Positions 50,425 through 58,720 of a stretch of 64,000 nucleotides of DNA are shown here, in pieces. The notes below the pieces were generated by a model. It had not been told where the DNA came from. It worked only from the letters and a program-made list of their open reading frames with translations, and ran no database searches. The position numbers and the translations under genes are program-made. How positions within the stretch are numbered: position 1 is the first letter of the stretch; every line of letters starts with the position of its first letter. This DNA comes from Klebsiella planticola ATCC 33531 (GTDB taxonomy: Bacteria; Pseudomonadota; Gammaproteobacteria; Enterobacterales; Enterobacteriaceae), in contig NZ_JMPP01000046.1 of the NCBI RefSeq assembly GCF_000735435.1, forward strand, positions 1 to 64,000, read 5' to 3'.

Positions 50425-50592
50425 ATGAATATCCAGAATCAGAATGGTGCTACGCAAGAATTGCATTTAAACGCAGCGCTACTTTTTATGGTAGACAGCT
50501 CTAACAAGAGATCAAGTTTCTATGCTTCTCTTCGCCAAATATATTGGCAGCTTGCACATAGCAGGCTGAGATCAAACACAATTTTGGTGTGA
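50425..50592 (+). CDS. Small ORF of unknown function in AT-rich intergenic DNA
   Basis: A complete 55-codon frame from ATG to TGA in the 596-bp space between the CHAP and reductase-like genes. The product (start MNIQNQNGATQELHL, end RLRSNTILV) is amphipathic and basic at its C-terminus. A weak purine-rich stretch (AGAGAATGAA) precedes the start. No family is recognised; it may be a gene remnant. Elsewhere in this gap I see only low-GC sequence. Confidence 0.25.
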   Translation: MNIQNQNGATQELHLNAALLFMVDSSNKRSSFYASLRQIYWQLAHSRLRSNTILV

Positions 50593-50741
50593 CGGTGGGA
50601 CAGTGAGCAAGCAGATCTCCGCTTGCCAGCGCTCAAGGGGATAACATACACAGACGGCAACCGCGTTGCCAGTCACAGCGGCCAGACCTCGCGGAATGCC
50701 GCCTGCTATCCGGCGGCTGCAAGCGCCGCCGCTTTATCCCG

Positions 50742-51635
50742 TCAGCCCGGTCCGTCGCTGGCGGCTGCCAGCAGCGGAACGATAAGATCGCTCAGCGGCG
50801 TCGGAATGCCGTGCCGACGCCCGCGGCGCTGTATCACGCCGTTACGAATCTCCCACTCCAGCGGCCGCCCGCTTTCGCGGTCAATCTGAATCGAGGTACT
50901 GAGATCGGGTGGCGCACGATGAAATCCGTCGATAATTTCCTGCGGTACGCTGTCGCTCAGCCTTGCGCCTTCCGCGCGCGCGACAAGCAGGCATTCACGT
51001 AAATAGGCCAGCGCGATGTCGTTGATATCGCCACGGGCGAACATACCGGCACGGCGGCCCGTCAGTACCATCAGGCCAGCCACCGCATTTTGCAGCAGCT
51101 TGCGCCAGGCGACGGTGGTGAAATCATCGGCGAGATCCACGGCGCAGCGGGTCCCTTGCAGCGTTTGCTGTACCAGCCGGGCCTGCGGCAGATCCGGCAA
51201 GGTCAACCGGGGTGTCGCTCGCAGCCAGACAGAGGCATCGGGTTCGCGCTGCGCCGGAAACCACACCACCGCAGGCAGCACCGTCGCCCCGGCAACGCGG
51301 TCAGCAAACTGCGCCTGCTGTTCGACGCCGTTCTGCAACACACACACCACCGTTTTTTCATCGCACAATGCGCTCAGCCACGCGGAAATCGTAGGGTTCT
51401 GGGTGGCCTTGACCGCGACGAAAACCAGCGAAAATGGCCGCACAATGGCCGCCGGGTCGGTCAGTACCGGTCCGGGAAACGTAATCTCTCCGCCATCGAA
51501 TCTGAGCAACAGCTGTGCATGAGACGTTCGCCCGCACACCACCGGCGTGCGCCCCACTTCATGCAGCGCCGCGGCTATCGTGGTCCCAATCGCGCCGGGC
51601 CCGATAAGGGCAACGGTAGGCTCCTCCGACATCAT
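50742..51635 (-). CDS. Ketopantoate reductase (PanE/ApbA)-like oxidoreductase
   Basis: About 297 residues from the ATG at 51635, with GGAGG 5 bp upstream. The Rossmann GPGAIGTTIAAALHEVG motif is near the N-terminus, VAVKATQ follows, and WRKLLQNAVAGLMVLTGRR holds the conserved Lys and Asn of the family. The C-terminal part (TSIQIDRESGRPLEWEIRNGVIQRRGRRHGIPTPLSDLI) is the ApbA_C helical domain. It should reduce a 2-oxo acid with NADPH; as a paralogue of panE its true substrate may differ. It is placed downstream of the DUF2235 gene on the same strand, 119 bp away, without an evident link. Confidence 0.82.
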   Translation of the reverse strand: MMSEEPTVALIGPGAIGTTIAAALHEVGRTPVVCGRTSHAQLLLRFDGGEITFPGPVLTDPAAIVRPFSLVFVAVKATQNPTISAWLSALCDEKTVVCVLQNGVEQQAQFADRVAGATVLPAVVWFPAQREPDASVWLRATPRLTLPDLPQARLVQQTLQGTRCAVDLADDFTTVAWRKLLQNAVAGLMVLTGRRAGMFARGDINDIALAYLRECLLVARAEGARLSDSVPQEIIDGFHRAPPDLSTSIQIDRESGRPLEWEIRNGVIQRRGRRHGIPTPLSDLIVPLLAAASDGPG

Positions 51636-51754
51636 ATCCGCCTCCTGATGATAAGCTCCGCCACGATGGCGGGAAGGCATTAACAGTAGCGATAAATACT
51701 GTGATTCAGCAAGTCCTGTTCGTGGATAACGACAGGCACGGCGTTCAATGGCGC

Positions 51755-53284
51755 TTAGCGGGAAATCGTCAGGGAGACGCTGCCACGATTGTTATCATAC
51801 ATTTGCCACGCATCGTTGGCGTAAGCGTAAAAATAGCCGCTTTTAGCCGGTGTGAACCGGCATCCGCTGCCGATAATCACAATCTCATGCCGCGGCTCAG
51901 GCGCGTCGGGTGCGGGATCTGCGTGATTGGCAACCACGCCAATCAGAGCGAACCACGGTGCCGTACCGACGCGTCGACTCAGCCAAAAATCCACATCCTG
52001 GTTTTTAGTCGCCCCCTTCCATAACGCTTCCAGTTTGTCGGAAACGGAGGCCATAATCTGCGCGGCCTCGCCGGGATAAAACTTACCGTCATCAGTCCCG
52101 CCCGCCTCGCAGGGCACCGAGCCATCCAGCCATTTCCCCGTGGCCGTAAAGCGATACTCCACTCCCGCTTCCAGCCAGATCCCCGTTGCATTCCAGCGCT
52201 CGCGCGCAAAAACGTCAAAGGTCGCCGGGTGTTCTGCCGTCACATCGGTGACCGGTCGGTAGCGACCGTGGAGCAGCATCGGCTGACTTTGCCGCTGTAT
52301 CACGCTGGCATCAACATCGGGGCTTCCGGCGACAATCCGCGGTACGCTGCGCGGGCAGGTATGCAGCAGTTTAAAAATGCCGGTGACCGAATCATGCAGC
52401 AGTCCATGGGGATCGGGGGCCAGCTGGGCGTCGATACCCGGCAGCAGCGTCAGTCCTAGTCCGGCTGCCTCTGCCATCATCCATTGCAGGGTGATATCCG
52501 ATAATCCGCACTGCGCGTAGCCGCCGCCGACATCAGCATGCACGCCGGCAAACCAGCGCTGTTTCACCTGCGGGTTATCCGCCACATTGTCCCACAGCGT
52601 GGGAATGAAACTTTGTCGCTGCTCGTCCAGCGCCAGCGCATGGCGGGCATGTTCGACAATCGGGCTGAGTGACGTATCGTGGAAGGCATACTTTTTGGGA
52701 TCATCCAGCAGATTGGCTAACGCCATATCGTCGGGAATACCCAGCGCCCCCACCGTTTCCCAGACGCCAATAAAATATATAGGGATGCTCTCCCTGGTCG
52801 GACGCCCCGTCGCCACCGAATAAAAAGGTCTACCCACGCTGGCAACGATCGCCGGCGCGCTGCCTGCAGGCTGGCGGTAATCGCTGAAGAGATCGTTGAT
52901 ATCCTCCCAGACTTTATCGTCGCCGGTTCCTGCCTGGCTGGCATTCAATAATCCGCAGCGCGAAATCATTCCGCCTAAACTCCTGACGGTATAAGCTCCG
53001 CGGCTAAAGCCAAACAGCCATATTTTATCGCCGGGCTGATAGCGGGTCGCCAGCCAGTAATAGGCGCTGATAATATTCTTATCAAGGCCTTCGCCGATGC
53101 CGCCGCCGATATAGCGATCGACCACCCCGCCATCGGTACCGACGCCGGAGTGGTAATAGACTCGCTGCTGGGTGTTTTCCGCCACGGCATTCCTGAGTTT
53201 GACCACATTGGTCGGCGCGGGTTTTCCATCATCAAGCTGTTGGGGCGTATTCCAGGTACCGTCGCAAAACACCAGTAAGTTCAT
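51755..53284 (-). CDS. DUF2235 alpha/beta-hydrolase, Tle1-type phospholipase-like
   Basis: 509 residues from MNLLVFCDGTWNTPQQ, the characteristic DUF2235 start; AGGT lies before this ATG. The nucleophile elbow IWLFGFSRGAYTVRSL contains Ser94. IYFIGVWETVGALGIPDD and RWFAGVHADVGGGYAQCGLSD carry the expected catalytic Asp/His regions. DUF2235 includes the type VI lipase effectors Tle1, which are phospholipases A. The C-terminal 170 residues end in a beta-rich, lectin-like stretch. No vgrG, hcp, PAAR or Tli immunity gene lies beside it. A small frame of unknown origin ends 7 bp upstream on the same strand. Confidence 0.82.
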   Translation of the reverse strand: MNLLVFCDGTWNTPQQLDDGKPAPTNVVKLRNAVAENTQQRVYYHSGVGTDGGVVDRYIGGGIGEGLDKNIISAYYWLATRYQPGDKIWLFGFSRGAYTVRSLGGMISRCGLLNASQAGTGDDKVWEDINDLFSDYRQPAGSAPAIVASVGRPFYSVATGRPTRESIPIYFIGVWETVGALGIPDDMALANLLDDPKKYAFHDTSLSPIVEHARHALALDEQRQSFIPTLWDNVADNPQVKQRWFAGVHADVGGGYAQCGLSDITLQWMMAEAAGLGLTLLPGIDAQLAPDPHGLLHDSVTGIFKLLHTCPRSVPRIVAGSPDVDASVIQRQSQPMLLHGRYRPVTDVTAEHPATFDVFARERWNATGIWLEAGVEYRFTATGKWLDGSVPCEAGGTDDGKFYPGEAAQIMASVSDKLEALWKGATKNQDVDFWLSRRVGTAPWFALIGVVANHADPAPDAPEPRHEIVIIGSGCRFTPAKSGYFYAYANDAWQMYDNNRGSVSLTISR

Positions 53285-53291
53285 AGGAACC

Positions 53292-53516
53292 TCATCGCAG
53301 GCTGCGTGAAAAGCGGTCAGGATTGACAAAGTAAAAATAGCAGACGGCAATCACCTCAGGAGGGCAATCGTCAAACGTGACTGCCATCATCGGTGCAGAG
53401 ACTGACAGGTAGTGGTCGGCATGAAGGGAGATGATTGTTGATTTCTGGACTACCCACGAGGATACGTCACCAGGCATCATACCGATGCCCGCACTGCTGT
53501 TTCTCGTACTCTTCAC
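53292..53516 (-). CDS. Small ORF or gene fragment preceding the DUF2235 gene
   Basis: A 74-codon frame with a GTG start, or about 61 codons from an internal ATG at 53477. It reads like natural coding sequence in its second half (SVSAPMMAVTFDDCPPE, ending FSRSLR) and stops 7 bp before the DUF2235 ATG on the same strand. There is no clear ribosome site, so it may be the tail of a decayed gene once in operon with the phospholipase. No family is recognised. Confidence 0.3.
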   Translation of the reverse strand: MKSTRNSSAGIGMMPGDVSSWVVQKSTIISLHADHYLSVSAPMMAVTFDDCPPEVIAVCYFYFVNPDRFSRSLR

Positions 53517-53575
53517 GATAAACCGCGGCTAACTCAGGCATATGGCAAAAAGAATGAGAAGCGGGAGAGCGCCCG

Positions 53576-53597
53576 GCCCGGAGTTCGAACTCCGGGC
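53576..53597 (-). terminator. Terminator of feaB
   Basis: A perfect 22-bp palindrome (11-bp half-site GCCCGGAGTTC) lies 20 bp past the feaB stop. On the minus strand a CATTCTTTTTGCC stretch follows about 20 bases later. The rest of the 53517-53617 interval shows nothing else. Confidence 0.6.
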
Positions 53598-53617
53598 GTC
53601 AGGCGCTGAGGCGAGAG

Positions 53618-55117
53618 TCAGTAACGCACGCAGACCGATTTCGTTTCGCACCAGTCGTCCAGCCAGTCCGGGCCAAAGTCGCGCCCGGTTCCGGACTGCT
53701 TCATGCCGCCAAACGGCAGGTTGGCATCGATAAGCGTATGGCTGTTGACCCACACCGTCCCGGCCTGCAGGCGCTCGGTGTAGCTCAGTGCCTGTGTCAA
53801 ATCGCTGGTCCAGACGCTGGCGGTCAGACCAAAATCACTGTCGTTAGCCAGACGCAGCGCCTCTTCGCCATCGGCGACGCGCACCAGGTTGACCACCGGA
53901 CCAAAGACCTCTTCCCGGCTGAGTCGCAGCCCGGCGTCCGGATTAATCACCAGCGTCGGCGCGATATAATAGCCGTGCGTATCCGGCCCGGCCTGTCCGC
54001 TAATCAGTTCCGCATGCTGCTTGCGCGCCTCATCGAGGTAAGCCGCCACTTTCTCGCAGTGCCCTTTTGACACCACCGGGTTAATCTGAGTCGTTTCCAG
54101 CATCCCCGGTCCCACCTGCAGCGACTTCACCGCCTGTTCAAAACCGCTCACCAGGTTATCGAACAGCGGGGCTTCAATATAGATACGCGAGCTGGCGGCG
54201 CAGACCTGGCCCTGATTGAGGAAACTGCCGGTCATCAGCCCTTCGATTACCCACTCCGGGTTGGCGTCTTTCAGCACGATCGCCGGGTTTTTCCCCCCCA
54301 GCTCCAGCGTTACGCGGGTCAGGCGGTCGGCGGCCGTCCTGGCGATATGCTTACCGGTTGCGGTGGAACCGGTGAAGCTGACCTTCGCCACCTGCGGATG
54401 AGAGGTTAACGCCGAACCGCATCCGGCGCCGCTGCCGGTCACGACGTTAAATACTCCGTCCGGGATCCCGGCCTCGGTGGCCAGCTCGGCAACCCGCAGC
54501 AGGGTCAGCGGCGTGGTCTCCGACGGCTTGATGACGATAGAGCACCCTGCCGCCAGCGCCGGCATCACTTTCCACATCCCGATCATCAGCGGGAAATTCC
54601 ACGGCACGATCCCGGCGACAACGCCGACCGGCTCTTTTCGCGTCCACGCCTGGTAGCGTGCTCCCTGCGGGAACGGAATCGACACATCGAGCGTACGTCC
54701 GCTGATTTTGGTCGTCAGTCCGGCGGTATAACGCATCCAGTTCAGCGTACAGCCCACTTCAAATGCGCGAGAAATCTGGATGGATTTCCCCTGCTCCAGC
54801 GTTTCCAGCTGCGCCAGTTCTTCGCCGTGCTGTTCGACCAGATCGGCAAAACGCAGCAGGATACGTTCGCGGTCGGCCGGCGTGCGCCCTGCCCAGCTGC
54901 GGGCGACGAAGGCGCGCCATGCCGACATCACCGCGCGATCGACATCGGCCGCGTTGGCATCCGCGGTACTGGCGATGGCCTGCCCGGTTGCCGGGTTCCA
55001 GACGGTCAGGCGCTGTTCGCTCTGCGACGCCTGCTGGGTGCCGTCGATATATAAGCCATGCTGGCGGTCTAAAAACTGTTGAACGCTGGCAAGCAGCGCT
55101 ACCTGTGCTGTGGACAT
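53618..55117 (-). CDS. feaB: Phenylacetaldehyde dehydrogenase
   Basis: 499 residues, matching E. coli FeaB over its length, starting [30 protein letters not shown] hallmarks: [28 protein letters not shown], the general-base Glu in [13 protein letters not shown] and the catalytic Cys in [12 protein letters not shown]. It oxidises phenylacetaldehyde (from TynA) to phenylacetate, the substrate of PaaK. It is divergent from feaR, and tandem FeaR-like direct repeats lie 56-97 bp upstream. In E. coli it is adjacent to tynA; here about 6 kb of accessory genes separate them. Confidence 0.95.
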   Translation of the reverse strand: MSTAQVALLASVQQFLDRQHGLYIDGTQQASQSEQRLTVWNPATGQAIASTADANAADVDRAVMSAWRAFVARSWAGRTPADRERILLRFADLVEQHGEELAQLETLEQGKSIQISRAFEVGCTLNWMRYTAGLTTKISGRTLDVSIPFPQGARYQAWTRKEPVGVVAGIVPWNFPLMIGMWKVMPALAAGCSIVIKPSETTPLTLLRVAELATEAGIPDGVFNVVTGSGAGCGSALTSHPQVAKVSFTGSTATGKHIARTAADRLTRVTLELGGKNPAIVLKDANPEWVIEGLMTGSFLNQGQVCAASSRIYIEAPLFDNLVSGFEQAVKSLQVGPGMLETTQINPVVSKGHCEKVAAYLDEARKQHAELISGQAGPDTHGYYIAPTLVINPDAGLRLSREEVFGPVVNLVRVADGEEALRLANDSDFGLTASVWTSDLTQALSYTERLQAGTVWVNSHTLIDANLPFGGMKQSGTGRDFGPDWLDDWCETKSVCVRY

Positions 55118-55150
55118 ATCGCTTCCTTATTGCTCACGGATCGTGAATTC

Positions 55151-55214
55151 AGTCTACGACGAGGCTGACGATCGCGCTTTTTTCTCTGTGACATTCGTTT
55201 GTGCCGCTGTGACA
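55151..55214 (-). promoter_or_regulatory. feaB: Candidate FeaR tandem sites and -10 of feaB
   Basis: On the minus strand TGTCACAGCGGCACAAAC (from 55214) and TGTCACAGAGAAAAAAG (from 55193) are direct repeats exactly 21 bp apart. TAGACT (55151-55156) lies 16 bp past the second unit as the -10, with no -35. All four copies upstream of feaB and tynA share TGKCA followed by an A-rich half about 8 bp later. Confidence 0.6.
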
Positions 55215-55351
55215 GCCGCCGCAATTCAACATATTGCGGACGCAGAAATGTGCCTCAGGTAATAGTTCTTTCATATACTCCGCGCCTCGCTCTTGTATGC
55301 CACCGTGTAAATGCAACAATGCAAAAACATTATGTTTACATGAGACAGACT

Positions 55352-56260
55352 ATGGCGACGGCGGAGCACGGACAGGACTACCAGCGCTGGTTGGCGAAAA
55401 TCAATCAGGTCTGCGGCCATTTTGCCGCTCGTCCGCTGGAAGGTCGCTTTCATGGGGAGATTGACGCCAGCTATGCCGGCACTCTGAAAGTCAGCACTGT
55501 CACCGCCAGCGGCGTCAATCTGTTCCGCACCCGCAACGAAATTAAGCGCAGCAATGACGACTGGTTTTATACCGTTTTCCAGCTCTCCGGCCAGGCGGCT
55601 ATCGAGCAGGACGATCGCCAGGTGGTCCTCGACGCCGGCGACATCACCCTGATTGACGCATCACGCCCCTGCTCTATTTTCTGGCAGCAGACATCGCGCC
55701 AGGCCTCCCTGCTACTCCCCCGACAGCTGCTTGAACAACAGCTGCGCGGCAGTGAGATAAGCATCGCCACGCGGCTGGAAAAATCGCTACCGATGGTCCA
55801 GCTCAGCCAGCGGCTGTTGCAGGAGAGCATGTGCAGCCCGGAGCTGTCGGAAAGTGAGAGCGCCGCGGCGCTGGAGGCCATCGTCTGTCTGCTGCGTCCG
55901 ATGCTGCATCATCACGACCCCCGGCCATCGCGCAGGGAGAAGCAGTTTCAGAAGATTATGGATTTAATTGATGAGTCCATTCAGGCGGAACATCTGCGTC
56001 CGGAGTGGCTGGCCAGCGAGACCGGGATGTCGGTTCGCAGTCTGTACCGGTTGTTTGCCGACAAGGGGCTGGTGGTCGCGCAATATATTAAGAACCGGCG
56101 TCTCGATCTCTGCGCGCAGGCGCTGCACAGTGCCCGTGATGACGAAAAGCTGGCGGGAATTGGCTATAGCTGGGGATTCAGCGACCACAGCCACTTCTCG
56201 ACCGCTTTCAAACAGCGTTTTGGCGTGTCGCCTGGGGAATACCGCAAGCGCTGCCGCTGA
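55352..56260 (+). CDS. feaR: AraC-family activator of aromatic amine catabolism FeaR
   Basis: 302 residues from the ATG at 55352, chosen because MATAEHGQDYQRWLAKINQVCG aligns with the E. coli start; three upstream in-frame starts remain possible. The N-terminal AraC-binding-like domain (DDWFYTVFQLSGQAAIEQDDRQ, DITLIDASRPCSIFWQ) senses the inducer, and the C-terminal double helix-turn-helix (EWLASETGMSVRSLYRLFADKG, KLAGIGYSWGFSDHSHFSTAFKQRFG) binds DNA. It activates tynA and feaB in the presence of aromatic amine or aldehyde. It is divergent from feaB. Confidence 0.95.
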   Translation: MATAEHGQDYQRWLAKINQVCGHFAARPLEGRFHGEIDASYAGTLKVSTVTASGVNLFRTRNEIKRSNDDWFYTVFQLSGQAAIEQDDRQVVLDAGDITLIDASRPCSIFWQQTSRQASLLLPRQLLEQQLRGSEISIATRLEKSLPMVQLSQRLLQESMCSPELSESESAAALEAIVCLLRPMLHHHDPRPSRREKQFQKIMDLIDESIQAEHLRPEWLASETGMSVRSLYRLFADKGLVVAQYIKNRRLDLCAQALHSARDDEKLAGIGYSWGFSDHSHFSTAFKQRFGVSPGEYRKRCR

Positions 56261-56799
56261 TTTATACGCCAATGGGCCGTAGACTTGCGTTCCCCCCCCC
56301 CCGGCGCTATCCGGCCGCCGCTCTCCCTGTTGCCCTCTGGTTCGTCTATCCGTCGCCGGGTGCCCGCCTGACGTCCGCTGTGTTCCCCCGGCTGGCCTCG
56401 TCCCGCGCGTTTCGCCCCGGTTCCCGCCTGACCAGGCTGTGACCCGGAAAAAAAACAAAAGCGTATAAAAAATATAAAATGGAATTTTAATTTCACTAAT
56501 AATCGTATGGATTTAAAAGCGTGACTCGTATCAAAAATTTAACTTTTAATTCAATAGCTTATTTTTAACACCCTCACAAACCCCATCAAAATTTAACCTT
56601 AATTATCAATGATATAAAAACATTATCTTTTCTCACAAAGAGAAATTTGTTTCGTCTCAAACAAAATGAAATGAAATGAAATTTTCAATTTGTGATCTAT
56701 TTGTGATTTTATTTCATTAGCGGATGTCATATTACCCTTCGATAAAACGCAATCTGTCCACTCTCGGCGGTACGCAAACCCGCAAGCACGGAGGAGACC
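56261..56799. other. AT-rich intergenic DNA with poly-C tract
   Basis: Past feaR comes an 11-base C run (56292-56302) in GC-rich sequence, then from about 56445 to 56760 very AT-rich DNA. It contains GAAAT-type pentamer repeats (about 56664-56682) and two ATTTGTGAT copies 11 bp apart (about 56691-56710). No convincing gene is present. The composition is typical of H-NS-silenced or recently acquired DNA. Confidence 0.5.
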
Positions 56800-57042
56800 A
56801 TGAAGGAAACAGCAAGAAGATTGACCTCGTCGGACGGCAGGGAGCGTTGTCATGCCATTGACTACGTACTGGTCGCGATGGTTTTCCCATTGAAAGGAAC
56901 GCCGGTGACAAAGAACAACGGGGCGTCGGCAAAACACCTCGTACCGCAGATTGGCTTTCATCGCTGCATAAACGACGGCCACACGCGGTGGCAGATCCGC
57001 ACAGTCTGTTCTGTGCAAAAGCGCTGTCGGGTAAGCGTGTGA
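56800..57042 (+). CDS. Small ORF with strong ribosome site, function unknown
   Basis: An 80-codon frame preceded by GGAGGAG at 5-bp spacing, one of the better ribosome sites in the window. The product is basic (start MKETARRLTSSDGRERCHA, end QKRCRVSV), has no membrane segment, and matches no family I know. The strong SD argues for translation, while the bias is unlike a conserved gene. It lies 232 bp upstream of the sugar-porter gene and could be a leader or regulator of it. Confidence 0.3.
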   Translation: MKETARRLTSSDGRERCHAIDYVLVAMVFPLKGTPVTKNNGASAKHLVPQIGFHRCINDGHTRWQIRTVCSVQKRCRVSV

Positions 57043-57197
57043 AGGTCGACAGCAAGCATCACAGATGCCACACACAATCCAGAGACACTGATAACACACC
57101 GTCAATCAAAAACACGCCTCATCGCCCGCTGCTCCTCAGCATAGTGTGATGAAGACGAATAATCGCACCACCCATCTCGTCTCCTTCCGTCATCGTT

Positions 57198-57216
57198 CGA
57201 CAGGATAAACCTGTCG
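57198..57216 (+). repeat. Inverted repeat upstream of the sugar-porter gene
   Basis: CGACAGG-ATAAA-CCTGTCG is a perfect 7-bp dyad with a 5-base spacer, 58 bp before the chosen ATG. Another CGACAGC element lies at 57047. It could be an operator or a leader hairpin. Confidence 0.35.
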
Positions 57217-57274
57217 CCGCGGGCGAAGAGAAACAAAATGACCGGTGCTGTTAATGAAAATAAAAGGTATGAAA

Positions 57275-58720
57275 ATGTCAGCTATCATGAAACTGAACGT
57301 ACAGCAAAGAAAGCGGCTTCACCAAATAACGCTGGTGGCAACATTTGGCGGCCTGCTATTCGGCTATGACACTGGGGTTATTAATGGTGCATTTTCTTCA
57401 CTGAAGCAATATATGGGCCTGACGCCGACGACGGAAGGTCTGGTCATGAGCGTATTGCTGGTGGGCGCCGCTATTGGCAGCGTTTTTGGCGGAACCCTCG
57501 CCGATTATTTTGGCAGACGAAAATATCTGCTCTGCCTGTCATTTATTTTCCTTGTCGGGGCATTAATGTCAGCCCTCGCGCCGGATATCACCGTATTACT
57601 GATATCCCGTTTTCTGCTCGGATACGCCGTTGGCGGCGCTTCCGTCACAGCACCAACGTTCATTTCCGAAGTCGCCCCCACTGAAATGCGCGGCAAACTC
57701 ACGGGGTTGAATGAAGTCGCCATTGTTATCGGGCAGCTTGCCGCATTCGCCGTCAACGCCGTGATAGGCATCATCTGGGGCCACCTCCCCGATGTCTGGC
57801 GATATATGTTAATGGTCCAGGCTCTCCCGGCCATCTGTTTATTTGTCGGGATGTTGCGCTCTCCGGAAAGCCCGCGCTGGCTGGTGAGCAAAAACCGACA
57901 TCAGGAAGCGCTGGAAGTATTAAAGCAGATCCGCTCACCGGAACGCGCGGCGCAAGAGTTCGCCGATATTTCTACCCTCATCAAAGTCGAAGCCGATCGT
58001 AAATTCAGTACGCAAAACGCGTTTGTCACTATTCTCAGTACGCCGTGGATTTTTAAATTACTGCTGGTGGGCATCATCTGGGCCGCGTTACAGCAGACCA
58101 CCGGGGTCAATGTCATTATGTACTATGGCACCGAAATCCTGAGTACGGCCGGCTTCTCTGAAAGAACCTCCTTAATATGTAATGTGCTCAACGGGGTCTT
58201 CTCCGTGGGGGGGATGCTGGTTGGGGTGTTCTTCCTTGTTGATCGCTTTAAACGCAAAACCATCATTATTTACGGCTTTGCCATTATGGCGACGCTGCAC
58301 CTGATCATTGCCGGCGTCGATTACACGCTGGTTGGCGATATCAAAGCGACGGCCATCTGGCTACTCGGCGCGCTGTTTGTCGGGGTCATGCAGGGGACGA
58401 TGGGCTTTATTACCTGGGTGGTGCTGGCCGAACTGTTCCCGCTGAAATTCCGCGGCCTGTCCATGGGGATTTCCGTGTTTTTCATGTGGATCATGAATGC
58501 CGTTGTCAGCTACCTGTTTCCGCTGCTCCAGGCCAAGCTCGGCCTCGGCCCCGTATTCCTGATTTTTGCGGCTATCAACTATATCGCGATAATCTTTGTG
58601 GTCACGGCGCTCCCGGAAACCTCGAACAAATCGCTGGAACAATTAGAAGAAGAGTTATCGTCGAATAAATATGATGCGCGGGTGAATAACGGCGCGGAGG
58701 TCGCTCACAATGATCGCTAA
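57275..58720 (+). CDS. MFS sugar porter (sugar/polyol:H+ symporter family)
   Basis: 481 residues from the ATG at 57275, where AAGG lies 7 bp upstream; in-frame ATGs at 57254 and 57245 lack such a site. Twelve helices with the sugar-porter signatures: GGLLFGYDTGVINGAF, DYFGRRKYL, RFLLGYAVGGASVTAPTFISEVAPTEMRGKL, PESPRWLVSKNR, QQTTGVNVIMYYG and PETSNKSLEQLEEEL. It resembles inositol- or xylose-type symporters of the IolT group; substrate unknown. Its end overlaps the start of an EIIA gene by 11 bp. Confidence 0.87.
   Translation: MSAIMKLNVQQRKRLHQITLVATFGGLLFGYDTGVINGAFSSLKQYMGLTPTTEGLVMSVLLVGAAIGSVFGGTLADYFGRRKYLLCLSFIFLVGALMSALAPDITVLLISRFLLGYAVGGASVTAPTFISEVAPTEMRGKLTGLNEVAIVIGQLAAFAVNAVIGIIWGHLPDVWRYMLMVQALPAICLFVGMLRSPESPRWLVSKNRHQEALEVLKQIRSPERAAQEFADISTLIKVEADRKFSTQNAFVTILSTPWIFKLLLVGIIWAALQQTTGVNVIMYYGTEILSTAGFSERTSLICNVLNGVFSVGGMLVGVFFLVDRFKRKTIIIYGFAIMATLHLIIAGVDYTLVGDIKATAIWLLGALFVGVMQGTMGFITWVVLAELFPLKFRGLSMGISVFFMWIMNAVVSYLFPLLQAKLGLGPVFLIFAAINYIAIIFVVTALPETSNKSLEQLEEELSSNKYDARVNNGAEVAHNDR

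Noticed and set aside
53576-53597. GTTCGAAC-containing palindrome reminiscent of a tRNA T-arm
   Set aside because: The loop is six bases, there is no acceptor, D-arm or anticodon partner, and it sits where a feaB terminator is expected.
56623-57105. 160-codon minus-strand frame upstream of the sugar porter
   Set aside because: Covers AT-rich non-coding DNA and has Cys-rich, unstructured translation without a ribosome site.
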